From positions 930,001 through 994,000 of the forward strand of contig NZ_SJSL01000001.1 of NCBI RefSeq assembly GCF_004331695.1: 64,000 nucleotides of DNA. Reading direction: 5' to 3'. Below are positions 37,501 through 46,398 of this stretch, piece by piece. This stretch comes from Pedobacter psychroterrae (GTDB taxonomy: Bacteria > Bacteroidota > Bacteroidia > Sphingobacteriales > Sphingobacteriaceae). A program made the position numbers and the translations under genes. Each line of letters starts with the position of its first letter. Within the stretch, counting starts at the first letter, position 1. A model generated the notes under the pieces. It was not told where the DNA came from, searched no databases, and saw only the letters and a program-made list of their open reading frames with translations.

Positions 37501-38209
37501 TTCTTTTAGATACCAGGGTTTAAGCAATGCAGATGGCTCTCCAATATTTTATAATACTGCAGACAGTTTAAAACTTTCCTATAACGGTCAGACACCAGCC
37601 GAGGTCTATTTTCAGGTATTGGACGAATCCGGTACCAGAATACCAATATTACAGGGTGGGATATCTAATTCCTTTGGGTACAGAAATTTCAGTCTCTCAA
37701 CAAATTTCGCTTATAGCTTAGGTAACAAAGTACGGCTGCTCAAAATTGCTTCCTCATATGGCACTTCAAATTCAGGATCTACCATTACGCCATATCCTCA
37801 GCAGAACCTTCGCCAGGAATTTGTTGATCGCTGGAGAAAACCAGGTGACGAGAATTTTACCAATATACCTGGATTGAAAGTAAACCCTGTTAATGTCTCG
37901 CCATGGTGGAATGGTTTGCCTTACAGCTGGGCAACTGATGTTTATGAAATGTATGACAATTCTGATTTAAGGGTTGTAAGTGGAGACTACCTGAAGCTGC
38001 AGTCTGCGTCTTTCCGGTATAATCTTGAAAATAATCTGTGCAAGTCTCTTGGTCTGAAATCAGCTTATATAGGTCTTTCGGGAACCAACCTGTTTACGAT
38101 TGCCCATAAAGATCTAAAAGGGCAGGACCCTGCGCAGTCTGGTCAAACGCCACAGATCAACTTATCAATACGTCCAACGTATTCATTTAATTTAAACGTG
38201 ACTTTCTAA
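34517..38209 (+). CDS. SusC/RagA TonB-linked receptor with STN signalling domain
   Basis: The receptor has 1230 residues from ATG 34517; TTG 34451 and ATG 34637 are also in frame. After a charged leader and signal peptide (MKITVALLFFFLLNSNAKSYSQ) comes a Secretin/TonB N-terminal (STN) domain (YKGNNVTLNKLFDVIKKQTGFSFVVD onward). A carboxypeptidase-regulatory-like domain, the SusC signature LDEVVISTGYQDIKRKDLPG, the plug and the barrel follow, ending in YSFNLNVTF. The STN domain pairs with the FecR DUF4974 domain just upstream, so uptake and gene control are coupled. Context with two peptidases suggests a peptide substrate. Confidence 0.94.
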   Translation: MELTFIIKGLFCPPDSCCPQQRSETELIRNNHFAKKILRIMKITVALLFFFLLNSNAKSYSQTITYKGNNVTLNKLFDVIKKQTGFSFVVDQALLNYTTSVNLKVVNAPLKEVLDLALGKQGISYSILHNTIVVNVDEEKVGLQDVRSVLITGAVLDKEKNPIPGVSVRSKSNSALQTVTDKDGRFAIRLENADDILVFSYIGFETLEIELKGLLVLEVMLKEKASALDEVVISTGYQDIKRKDLPGEVQSLKVADILTPGINRLDQLLEGRVTGLTFMQNSGQVGAAPRLRIRGTSTILGNQEPLWVLDGIVLTDPVNVDPAQINNLDFVNLLSNSISGLNPDDIDQIDILKDASATAIYGARAANGVIVITTKRGKQGPPVFSYSAAGTFTQRPHYSDRSVFVMNSKDRVDVSREMIERKMVYQNLTIPTGYEAAVQDYYAGKIDYTEFQRLVSLYETTNTDWFDVITRDVLSTKHTLSISGGDPAVRYYGSLGYNNEQGTINGESLNGYTTNVGINANLKKFTLQFGLNANTGTSKYIPTEVGALNYAYNTSRAIPALNPDGSPYFYQRNNDYSMSYLYNVQEDMDNASKLTRFSTAMLTSKLGYQIYRDLGISATISYSTASTNEETSFTEKTFYIKKLTNDGLSASLAPLGGELREASTVKNSYTARLQSDYNKSFGSAGKHRIQASVGGELSSTKYDGFAITRRGYAQDRGKTFYSIPTTFGAYYNLINNTPQFMGIVNEQLTNILSVYAASTYSYDERYLISGSIRSDASNQFGQQANSRFQPIYAIAGRWSIKNDLLKELNWINDLALRASYGFQGNMIDNQTSQLVLQRSANNVIYNSLTSTVTNLPNPDLSREKTSSTNLGLDFSLFAGKLNGTLSYFYKKTTDAFLTKAVSEINGVNQYVVNQGDLTNQGFEVSLSFMPVNNSIGKDGKRGFSWRIDPQLGQVINKLITAAVSSKTNLVQNTINVSNLLNGNVQIAGKPLYTFYSFRYQGLSNADGSPIFYNTADSLKLSYNGQTPAEVYFQVLDESGTRIPILQGGISNSFGYRNFSLSTNFAYSLGNKVRLLKIASSYGTSNSGSTITPYPQQNLRQEFVDRWRKPGDENFTNIPGLKVNPVNVSPWWNGLPYSWATDVYEMYDNSDLRVVSGDYLKLQSASFRYNLENNLCKSLGLKSAYIGLSGTNLFTIAHKDLKGQDPAQSGQTPQINLSIRPTYSFNLNVTF

Positions 38210-38216
38210 CAAACAT

Positions 38217-39788
38217 ATGGTTATGAAAAAGATAACAATAGTATTGGTGCTGGCGGTGTTAACCCTTGGCTCCTGCAAAAAATTTCTCGAAGAATATTCT
38301 CAGAATCAGGTATATGCCAGTACGGCTAAGGATTTGGATGAATTGCTGATCGGGGAAGGATATATGTATAGTGGTAATCCTACCGATGTAATATCGAGTC
38401 CCGCAACTTTTCAGTTGGGCAATGAAACTTCGGAACCAAATTTCCCCTTTATACATGTAATGGACGACGATTCGGAAGAGTTTGTAGGTGGCAACATCGG
38501 ACCTGAAAATAATGCCCCGAGAAATTCTTTGAGTGGCTTTCATCGCTGGCAGCCACGTCCATTTGTAAATGGATTGAATGTTTCTGTTCAGGATAACAAC
38601 TGGAAGAGGTTTTACAAGAGTATCTCACGTATAAATGCGGTGATTGAACTTGCAGATGGACTGAGAGGCAAAGAAGATAATAATGCGTTAGATAAGATTG
38701 AAGGTGAAGCCAGGTTTTTAAGGGCAGGCTATTATTATTTGCTCGTAAATCTTTATGCAGTGCCTTTCAATAAGATGAATGCAGCTACTGATGAAGGTGT
38801 CCCAATGAAGTTGACTTCCAAAGTTGAAGATAAATTTTTTGTAAGGGAGTCTGTACAGACAATTTATGATCAGATTTTTAAGGATCTTGAAAGGGCAAAA
38901 ATATGTTTACAAAACATGGTTTCTCCGAACCCATTACGTCCTAACTTATCTGCAGTGAATGGTTTTCTGAGCAGACTTTATCTTTATACGGAGCAATACG
39001 ATTTGTGCGTCCAAGCCGCTGACAATGTGCTCAGCCAGGGAAGTTACACGTTGCTAAATTTAAATGGATTCACGGGAGCCAGTTTTACTTTCAGAGCGTC
39101 TCCTGAAACAATTTTCACCCAAGGAGGTTACAGCATGAATCAGATTCACGTTGGAGATTTTACAGCCCGTTTCTTCCCGGGCCTTGTTTCTGGTTACAAA
39201 GCTTCATCTGATCTTATTTCTAAATATAGTGCCGGTGATTTACGGAGAAATGTGTTTTTTAAGAACTCACAGATATATGGTCAGCCATTATGCCAGAAGC
39301 TGGCTACCCCAGCTAGTCAAACAAATTCAGTTTCTGACAATTTTCTCATTCGACTGCCCGAGATCTATTTAAACAAGGCAGAGGCTTTAGCAATACTTGG
39401 GCGTTCGGCAGAAGCACAGTCTGCCCTTCAAATTTTACGGGCTTCAAGGTTTGCCCCAGCTAATTTAACCGCAGTAAATAGTACCGGAGCTGATCTTGTA
39501 AACTATGTCCGGGATGAACGAAGGCGCGAACTTTGTTATGAAGGTCAGCGTTGGTTCGATCTACGCAGATATGCTGTCAATAGCTTGTTTCCTCTCAATA
39601 TAACGATAAAGCACAATAAATACACTTACAGTACAACCACATTTAACACCTTTACTGAAGGTTATTTTGAACTTAGGCCTTTTTCGGAGGATATGTCAGC
39701 CTATGTATTACCCGTTCCGGATTATGCTATTGAGTTCAATCAAGGGAGTTTGAAGAACCTCGTGCGGCCGGAAAGATCCATTAAATAA
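38217..39788 (+). CDS. RagB/SusD family lipoprotein
   Basis: A 523-residue SusD homologue. The lipobox LGSC ends a 20-residue signal peptide. The SusD N-terminal region contains KIEGEARFLRAGYYYLLVNLYAVPFN, and the C-terminal domain has NFLIRLPEIYLNKAEALAILGR and RDERRRELCYEGQRWFDLRRYAV. It starts seven bases after SusC. An ATG at 38223 is the better-placed start for the signal peptide. It should be the lid of the receptor at 34517. Confidence 0.93.
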   Translation: MVMKKITIVLVLAVLTLGSCKKFLEEYSQNQVYASTAKDLDELLIGEGYMYSGNPTDVISSPATFQLGNETSEPNFPFIHVMDDDSEEFVGGNIGPENNAPRNSLSGFHRWQPRPFVNGLNVSVQDNNWKRFYKSISRINAVIELADGLRGKEDNNALDKIEGEARFLRAGYYYLLVNLYAVPFNKMNAATDEGVPMKLTSKVEDKFFVRESVQTIYDQIFKDLERAKICLQNMVSPNPLRPNLSAVNGFLSRLYLYTEQYDLCVQAADNVLSQGSYTLLNLNGFTGASFTFRASPETIFTQGGYSMNQIHVGDFTARFFPGLVSGYKASSDLISKYSAGDLRRNVFFKNSQIYGQPLCQKLATPASQTNSVSDNFLIRLPEIYLNKAEALAILGRSAEAQSALQILRASRFAPANLTAVNSTGADLVNYVRDERRRELCYEGQRWFDLRRYAVNSLFPLNITIKHNKYTYSTTTFNTFTEGYFELRPFSEDMSAYVLPVPDYAIEFNQGSLKNLVRPERSIK

Positions 39789-39812
39789 GTATAACCACTA
39801 ACAAGATTCTAT

Positions 39813-40751
39813 ATGAAACTATATGTCATATTATCAATAATTCTTACTATTTTTTTTACTTCATGTAAAAAGGAGGACGTACTCGAACCTTCTTTGATGG
39901 ATAAAAACTTCCTTTCTGTAAAAGATAATCAAACTGATCCGGTAGATCATGAAATATATAATATTTATGTTCAATATGGTGTGCCTATTTTTTACAATGA
40001 TACGGTGATTAGAGAACAACGCTTTGATGCATCAGGTAAACGTTTTATGTATTATGAAACCCTAGCTGTAAATTATGCACTTACGGGCACTACTTCCGCT
40101 GGAACGATCGCTCCACCACCAGATTACTATAAAATTCCGGATAGTAAAACTACATTATTGCCATTGATCGAGTTTATAAGGGATGAAGTAATCGCCAAGT
40201 TGCCAAAAGGGATTTACGTACCAAGCATATTATTGCTGGATTCATTGAAAAGCTTGTCTTCAGGGACGTTCGCCGTCAGGGGACTAAATACAGTTGGCAT
40301 TAGTAAAGGGAAGGATTTCAGTTCGCTAAATGCAGTCAGTAAAAATACTTTAAGGGCAGCGGCACTACGTTCCATGGTAAGCACATTCATAAATTCTGAT
40401 ACAAATGCAGCTTGGCTTAGTTCTAATTTTTTAAACGTATCCCGTGCGTTTTATACCACTGCGGATCTTTACAGTTCTCCAAAGTCCCAGTTAGAATTGT
40501 CAAAGGTATATTTTGCTAACCCGGGGCTTAACAGGCCTGAGCAAATCGGTTTTTTGGGTAAGTATTCTGGTGAGGATTACGGCTTTCCAAGGACACCAAC
40601 CCTCGCTCAGGATATCAACATGTATCTAGAAGCTGTATTTGCGAATACAACGGCAGAATTTACCCTTAAATATGGGACATACATTCCGGTTATGCTTAAA
40701 TACAATAGAATGAAAGAAAAGCTGGTTGAAATCGGTTTTATATTTAATTAA
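39813..40751 (+). CDS. Lipoprotein resembling substrate-import zinc metallohydrolases, without HExxH
   Basis: A 312-residue lipoprotein (lipobox FTSC). The layout follows the substrate-import-associated zinc metallohydrolase lipoproteins that accompany SusC/SusD pairs. The parallels are an early YNIYVQYGVPIFYND segment, LLPLIEFIRDEVIAKLPKG, and a late segment ending in YFKQ/KYNRMKEKLVEIGFIFN type residues. Where that family has an HExxH zinc site, this protein reads TLRAAALRSMVSTF, and no HExxH occurs anywhere. It may be a catalytically dead binding subunit. The family link is by my own reading and should be tested by profile search. Confidence 0.6.
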   Translation: MKLYVILSIILTIFFTSCKKEDVLEPSLMDKNFLSVKDNQTDPVDHEIYNIYVQYGVPIFYNDTVIREQRFDASGKRFMYYETLAVNYALTGTTSAGTIAPPPDYYKIPDSKTTLLPLIEFIRDEVIAKLPKGIYVPSILLLDSLKSLSSGTFAVRGLNTVGISKGKDFSSLNAVSKNTLRAAALRSMVSTFINSDTNAAWLSSNFLNVSRAFYTTADLYSSPKSQLELSKVYFANPGLNRPEQIGFLGKYSGEDYGFPRTPTLAQDINMYLEAVFANTTAEFTLKYGTYIPVMLKYNRMKEKLVEIGFIFN

Positions 40752-40814
40752 TTATGCCCCCGGGAGGATTCAACAGAACCGGGGGTTATCAAGACACCAT
40801 CCCAAATATTTCAA

Positions 40815-41975
40815 ATGATTAGAACCAAATTTATTATTCCCGCATTTTTTTTGTTGATCCTCTGGAGTTCTGTCCTAAAAGCGCAACGTAATGAGGGTAT
40901 TCAGTTTTTCAAAGGAACTTACCAAGAGGCACTGAATAAGGCTGAAAAGGAGAACAAACTTATCTTTATGGACTGCTATACCAGCTGGTGTGTGCCTTGC
41001 AAAAAACTGGCCGCAGAAGTTTTTCCGAAGAGGGAAATAGGAGAGTTCTATAATACGAATTTCATCAATATCCAGATGGATATGGAAAAGGGAATTGGTA
41101 TTGAACTAACAAAAAAATTCGGAGTTTCGGCCTATCCAACATTGCTGTTGATCAATTCCTCTGGCTATAAAGTGGATCAGATTGTAGGTTATTGGGAAGC
41201 GGATACCCTGTTGAGCTGGGCTGGCCGTGGCTTTAGCAAAAGGAAGGAAGTTACGCATGAAATGAAATTCGATAGTGGAGTAAGGGACGCCGAATTCATT
41301 TCGAGTTACTTCGGTACGTTGATAAAAGAGGGGCAGATTGATAAAGCGAGAACAGCTTTTCAAAAAATATTGTCTATAGAAGGCTTCAAGGCTTTAAGCC
41401 ATCCTAAATATTTTCAATTGCTAAATTTAGTTGATTTTGACGATCCAGCGATCAGCTATGTCGCGCGGCACCAGGAGCAGTTCAATAAAATATTTACCAA
41501 AGATTCAGTGAGCCAAAAGCTCAGATCTGCCTTTGTTTCTGTTCGTCCGTTGAGTAAAATATTTCCTTTTACAATGCCAAGGGGATATAAAGAGCAGGCA
41601 CATCAACAGTTGCTGAGCAAAATAGATGCACTCTATTTAGCTGACCGGGAGTTTATGGTCGCTGAGATTGAGGTATATGTATTATCTAAAACAGGCAGGT
41701 CCGAACAAGCGTTTCAAATCGCAGAGAAGGCTGTATTAAACGCTAAAGAGACCTGGAGGTATTTTGAGATGGCTTGTATGGTTAACTGGTGCTTTCTTAA
41801 TCAAGAATACAGGATGAAAGCTGCTTCCTGGCTGGATACCGCTATTTCTTTGAGTACTGATCAGGTTTTTATTGCCGAGGCAAGAGCATTTGCGGATTCA
41901 CTTCGCAGACCCATTTCTGATTCGCTTATTATTCCGACAGTAACTGTAATGGGAAGACGACTATACGGACTTTAA
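40815..41975 (+). CDS. Exported thioredoxin-fold protein, paralogue 1
   Basis: A 386-residue protein: signal peptide (FIIPAFFLLILWSSVLKAQ), a thioredoxin domain at residues 30-140 with active site C59-V-P-C62 (YTSWCVPCKKL), and a helical C-terminal half of about 230 residues. It is the first of three tandem paralogues that share G-I-x-F-F-x-G-T then LIF-D-x-Y-T-x-W-C-x-P-C. It probably acts as a periplasmic thiol reductase; the C-terminal half has no recognised domain. It ends 19 bases before the second copy. Confidence 0.83.
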   Translation: MIRTKFIIPAFFLLILWSSVLKAQRNEGIQFFKGTYQEALNKAEKENKLIFMDCYTSWCVPCKKLAAEVFPKREIGEFYNTNFINIQMDMEKGIGIELTKKFGVSAYPTLLLINSSGYKVDQIVGYWEADTLLSWAGRGFSKRKEVTHEMKFDSGVRDAEFISSYFGTLIKEGQIDKARTAFQKILSIEGFKALSHPKYFQLLNLVDFDDPAISYVARHQEQFNKIFTKDSVSQKLRSAFVSVRPLSKIFPFTMPRGYKEQAHQQLLSKIDALYLADREFMVAEIEVYVLSKTGRSEQAFQIAEKAVLNAKETWRYFEMACMVNWCFLNQEYRMKAASWLDTAISLSTDQVFIAEARAFADSLRRPISDSLIIPTVTVMGRRLYGL

Positions 41976-41994
41976 ATTTACAATCTACCTATAC

Positions 41995-43137
41995 ATGAAA
42001 AAAATATTTCAAAAAGCATTTCTTGCAAGTATAATTATGCTATTCCTTCTGCGTACGGAGTTGAAAGCAGAGGGCATCGACTTTTTTAAAGGGACTTGGG
42101 AACAGGCACTTCAAAAGGCGAAGGCCGAGAAGAAATTAATCTTTCTCGATGGCTATACAACATGGTGTGTTCCTTGTGCAGAACTGTCGAAAACAGTATT
42201 CCCAAGAAAAGACATAGGGGACTTTTTTAATGCGCATTTTGTCAGCGTACAGATGGATATGGAAAAAGGAGTGGGTGTTAATCTTGCTAAAAGTTTTGAG
42301 ATCTCTGCCTATCCTACTTTGGTGATCGCCAATTCCTCGGGTTTCAAAATATCGGATATCGTTGGGTTAAGGGCACCAGATGAATACCTCGATTGGGCAA
42401 AAAAATCGCTAACGTCAAGGGCAGAGGTTAATGATGATGAATTGCTGTCACAGGGTAAAATGGATGAGACCTTTATTAAAAAGTATTTTTTTAACCTTGT
42501 GAACGAGGGAAAGACCTTTAAAGCGAGATTGAAGTTGAATGAACTTTACCAGAATTATGGCCCTGTTTTATTCGAGAAAAAGTATTTCTATGACTTGCTG
42601 GCCCTTGCGGAGGTCGACTCACCATTGATGATGTATGTGGTGAGAAACCGGCCAGTGTTATATAAGCGATATGGGAAGGATGATGTAGACGCTAAGATCA
42701 GGGCGGTTTACATAAATAGTAAGTATCTCACCAACTTTCTTAGGATGCCTGCTTCAAAAGGTATTGACGAGCAACCTTTTATCGCTTATATTCAAAAAAT
42801 GAGGGATCTGCAACTGCCTGATGTTGATTTCCTCGCTTCCGAGGTTGAGTTTTTTATGTGCTGTAAGCGAAGGGATTATGGTCGGGCAGTTGAAATCATA
42901 GAAAGAAGTTTAGATCGAGCTCCTGCATGGAAATACTACGATTTCTTACGTATGGCCAATTGGGAGTTTATTCGAAGTGAGCCCAGAGCCAGGATTCTCC
43001 CTTTGGCCAAAAAAGCACTTGATATGCCTGGAAATGAACCCTATCTGGAAGTCTTTAAAAAGATTTATGACGAACTCATGAACCGTGGGATGGGATCTTT
43101 CTATCCTTCTACGATGTTGATGGGGATTATTATATGA
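41995..43137 (+). CDS. Exported thioredoxin-fold protein, paralogue 2
   Basis: A 380-residue protein with a signal peptide (AFLASIIMLFLLRTELKA). The thioredoxin domain has active site C58-V-P-C61 (YTTWCVPCAEL) and the cis-Pro segment ISAYPTLVI. A long helical C-terminal region with aromatic residues follows (EPFIAYIQKM-like and RAPAWKYYDFLRMANWEF). It is clearly a duplicate of its neighbours in length and layout, but residue identity outside the active site is modest, so the duplication is old. Confidence 0.83.
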   Translation: MKKIFQKAFLASIIMLFLLRTELKAEGIDFFKGTWEQALQKAKAEKKLIFLDGYTTWCVPCAELSKTVFPRKDIGDFFNAHFVSVQMDMEKGVGVNLAKSFEISAYPTLVIANSSGFKISDIVGLRAPDEYLDWAKKSLTSRAEVNDDELLSQGKMDETFIKKYFFNLVNEGKTFKARLKLNELYQNYGPVLFEKKYFYDLLALAEVDSPLMMYVVRNRPVLYKRYGKDDVDAKIRAVYINSKYLTNFLRMPASKGIDEQPFIAYIQKMRDLQLPDVDFLASEVEFFMCCKRRDYGRAVEIIERSLDRAPAWKYYDFLRMANWEFIRSEPRARILPLAKKALDMPGNEPYLEVFKKIYDELMNRGMGSFYPSTMLMGIII

Positions 43138-43147
43138 CTGTAAAGGA

Positions 43148-44242
43148 ATGATTATGAAGAGGTTTTTGTTAGCGATAACGCTTTATTTGGTTTATTTGGT
43201 GCCGGCTGAGGCTCAGGGAATAGTTTTTTTTGAGGGTAGTTGGGCTCAGGCTTTGGAGAAAGCTAAAGAAGAGAAGAAATTGGTGTTTCTGGATTGTTAT
43301 ACCGTTTGGTGTGCTCCATGTCTGGAAATGGCGAAGGAAACTTTCCCAAGGAAAGATGTAGGTGATTTTTTTAATCAATATTTTATTTCTGTCAAGGTCG
43401 ATATGCAGAAAGGTGAAGGGCCGGTTTTGAAAGATAGGTATGCCGTGAATGGATATCCAACTATGATGTTTGTTAATGGAGATGGGTATCCGGTATCTAC
43501 GATATACGGGAAACATAATGCTGAGGCGCTACTGAAATGGGCAAAGGACGTGAACAATGGGAGAATAGAGATATCACTAGAGCAGGAATTTAATGCGGGA
43601 AATAGATCAGAAGCATTAGTTGACAAATATTTTTTAAAAATTATCACGGATAAGCAGTTTGCTAAATTAGATTCTGTAATCAATTTGATGGCAAATGATA
43701 ATGGAGATGAAATACTTTTGCAGGCTGCTTATTTCAATGCACTGAACTATTTACCTATTGACAGTAGGGCAGTACAGTATTTTACTTTAAATCACAAGAA
43801 ATATGCGCAAAAATATGGGTCGGACATGACGCATAAGAAATTATCTGAAATTTATGTTTCTTATAAACAGCTCGCTACAATGTATGATACGAAACCACCC
43901 AGGTCGTTGCTGCAAGATGGGTATGAGAAATTGATTAACGGTTTTTATGAGCGAAAGCTACCTTATTCCGATTTTATGGTAGCCCAAGTTGATTTCTATA
44001 TCGCGATGAGAAATCAGGATGATCTGCGTATCAAATCTATCGCAGAGAAAGCCTTAAAAAACGCATCCGCTTGGCAATACCTTTGTTTTGCCGACTTTAA
44101 TACAAACCAGAATCCGATAAGAAACACTAGCATGGCAGAAATTTGGCTGATCAGGGCAATGGGTGAAGGTGATAGTGGGGTTTTTAAAGCAAAAGTGAAG
44201 GATATCGCTCAACGTTATTCGATAATAATTCCAGAAAGATAA
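43148..44242 (+). CDS. Exported thioredoxin-fold protein, paralogue 3
   Basis: A 364-residue protein with a signal peptide (FLLAITLYLVYLVPAEAQ). Its active site is C55-A-P-C58 (YTVWCAPCLEM), so the second residue of the pair differs from copies 1 and 2. The cis-Pro segment is VNGYPTMMFV. A helical C-terminal region follows. ATG codons at 43148 and 43154 are both possible. It stops five bases before the S9 peptidase gene, which suggests coupling. Confidence 0.83.
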   Translation: MIMKRFLLAITLYLVYLVPAEAQGIVFFEGSWAQALEKAKEEKKLVFLDCYTVWCAPCLEMAKETFPRKDVGDFFNQYFISVKVDMQKGEGPVLKDRYAVNGYPTMMFVNGDGYPVSTIYGKHNAEALLKWAKDVNNGRIEISLEQEFNAGNRSEALVDKYFLKIITDKQFAKLDSVINLMANDNGDEILLQAAYFNALNYLPIDSRAVQYFTLNHKKYAQKYGSDMTHKKLSEIYVSYKQLATMYDTKPPRSLLQDGYEKLINGFYERKLPYSDFMVAQVDFYIAMRNQDDLRIKSIAEKALKNASAWQYLCFADFNTNQNPIRNTSMAEIWLIRAMGEGDSGVFKAKVKDIAQRYSIIIPER

Positions 44243-44246
44243 GTCT

Positions 44247-46361
44247 ATGCATTTAAAATTTTATCTGACACTTGGTTTAGCCATTTGTACGGGGATTGCT
44301 TTTGCCCAACGTTCAAGGAAGGTTGCGGAGCAATTCACGCTTGAGAACTCGACTTCACTGTTATATAGTACATCGGTTGTACCCAATTTTTTAAAGGACG
44401 GGGACAAGTTTTGGTATAGCTTTACCACCAAAGACGGGCAGAAGGAGTATTTAGTTGACCCGCATAAAAAGGAGAAAAAAATCCTTGTAGATAAACAAGT
44501 TATGTCCTTACCGCCAAGAGTATTTACACACGTTAGGCCGGATAGGAAGTTCTATCCTGCTGAATTCCGGGTTTCACCCGATAGTAATTATGTTCTTTAT
44601 TCTAAAGGATACAATTTGTTTCTAAAAAAAGAACTTAAGCTGGATTCTCCCGTAAAGTTCACAGATACTTCTACCATCCAGCTAACGATGGATGGCTTTA
44701 AGGATTACAGCTATCAGGAACGTGACGGAGATACTTCGTCAGGTTATGCGTTACCAAAAGCGGTATGGGCCGCGGATGGTCATCACTTTTATATGTTGAG
44801 GAAAGATAGCCGAAGATTAAGCAAGATGACAATTGTCAATGGGCTGGCACCGGTACCTTACGGCAAGCAATATGTTTATGAGCTTCCGGGAGATGAACAT
44901 GTTCCACAGTATGAGTTTTCAATCGGCGATGTTTCCAGAAAAGAATTGCTAAAAGTGGACATCAGTCGCTGGAAAGACCAAATGGTAGAGTTAAAAGGCG
45001 AAAGTAAAGATGGTAAGTGGGTTTATTTTACCAGGAAAAAGCGAACCAATGAGGAGATAGAGGTATGCGCGGTTTCTCTTGTTGATGGGAGCGTTAAGGT
45101 CTTGATTCACGAAATCAGTAAACCATACCTGAATGAACAGATGGCTTATTTATCATTTGTGAATAGTGACAGGGAGATCATTTGGTATTCTGAACGATCA
45201 GGTTTTGGACATCTTTATCTGTATGATCGTCAGGGTAAATTGAAAAATCAAATTACCAGGGGGGAATGGGTGGCCGGTCGGGTACTTCGGATAGATACAA
45301 CCAAAAAAGAGCTTATCCTTGAAGGTTATGGAAGAGAGGTAGGATGCAATCCTTATTATGCGATGATCTATAAAGTAAAGTTTGACGGTTCAGGATTGAA
45401 ATTATTAACACCGGAATTTGCCAATCACGAGATAAGATTTTTACCTTCTGGGAAGTATTTTGTAGATAACTTCTCGCGTGCTGATCTTGCTCCCCGTTCG
45501 TATCTAAAAAGTGTAGACGGAGCATTAAATATGAGACTTGAAGAAGCCGACCTGAGTAAGCTCATAGCTACTGGATGGAAAATGCCAGAGACATTTAGTA
45601 TTAAAGCAGCGGATGGAAAAACTGATTTATACGGTGTTTTATGGAAACCGGTTGATTTTGATGAGCACCGAAAATATCCAATCATTTCTCATGTCTATCC
45701 CGGTCCGCAGTCTGAAGAATTAAATATCAGTTTCAGTGTAGATGGAAATTTCAATGCTTCACTTTCGCAATTGGGTTCAGTAGTTGTTACTATGGGACAC
45801 CGTGGTGGGAGTCCTCAGCGTAGCAAGGCTTATCATACCTTCGGCTACAATAATCTCAGGGACTTTGCATTGGCCGATGATCGCCATGCGTTACTTGGAC
45901 TTGCGGGTACTCATCGGTATTTAGATACCTCAAGGGTCGGAATTTTTGGTCATTCCGCAGGGGGAGCTATGGTGGTTACCGCGATGTGCACCTATCCGGA
46001 CTTCTATAAAACAGGTGTTAGTGCATCGGGAAATCACGACAATACAATTTACAACCGGTGGTGGGGCGAGTCTCATCAAGGTGTTAGATTTTCCGGCGGC
46101 ACCTTTCACTTTGATGTAAAAACAAATCTAACAATTGCCGATAAGCTAAAAGGCAAACTGATGCTGGTGAGCGGTGATGCGGATGATAATGTAAATCCTG
46201 TGCATACTATGAGGATGGTGGATGCATTAATCAATGCGGACAAGGATTTTGAATTGGTGATGTTACCGGGACAAGGGCATTTTTACTTTGGTAAACCGAA
46301 GTTGTATTTTGAGAGGAAGATGTGGGACTGGTTTGAAAGAAACCTTATAGACATAAAATAA
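44247..46361 (+). CDS. S9 family prolyl oligopeptidase/dipeptidyl peptidase IV-like
   Basis: A 704-residue exported serine peptidase. After a signal peptide (MHLKFYLTLGLAICTGIAFAQ) comes a DPP IV-type beta-propeller (residues 40-440). The alpha/beta-hydrolase domain has nucleophile S570 in FGHSAGGAM, an acidic residue in VSGDADDNVNPVHT and His in LPGQGHFYFG. It should trim dipeptides from short peptides in the periplasm, fitting a peptide-uptake locus. It starts five bases after the third thioredoxin gene. Confidence 0.9.
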   Translation: MHLKFYLTLGLAICTGIAFAQRSRKVAEQFTLENSTSLLYSTSVVPNFLKDGDKFWYSFTTKDGQKEYLVDPHKKEKKILVDKQVMSLPPRVFTHVRPDRKFYPAEFRVSPDSNYVLYSKGYNLFLKKELKLDSPVKFTDTSTIQLTMDGFKDYSYQERDGDTSSGYALPKAVWAADGHHFYMLRKDSRRLSKMTIVNGLAPVPYGKQYVYELPGDEHVPQYEFSIGDVSRKELLKVDISRWKDQMVELKGESKDGKWVYFTRKKRTNEEIEVCAVSLVDGSVKVLIHEISKPYLNEQMAYLSFVNSDREIIWYSERSGFGHLYLYDRQGKLKNQITRGEWVAGRVLRIDTTKKELILEGYGREVGCNPYYAMIYKVKFDGSGLKLLTPEFANHEIRFLPSGKYFVDNFSRADLAPRSYLKSVDGALNMRLEEADLSKLIATGWKMPETFSIKAADGKTDLYGVLWKPVDFDEHRKYPIISHVYPGPQSEELNISFSVDGNFNASLSQLGSVVVTMGHRGGSPQRSKAYHTFGYNNLRDFALADDRHALLGLAGTHRYLDTSRVGIFGHSAGGAMVVTAMCTYPDFYKTGVSASGNHDNTIYNRWWGESHQGVRFSGGTFHFDVKTNLTIADKLKGKLMLVSGDADDNVNPVHTMRMVDALINADKDFELVMLPGQGHFYFGKPKLYFERKMWDWFERNLIDIK

Positions 46362-46398
46362 CTTAGTTTAGGTATATAATTTATTAAATAGTAATTCT

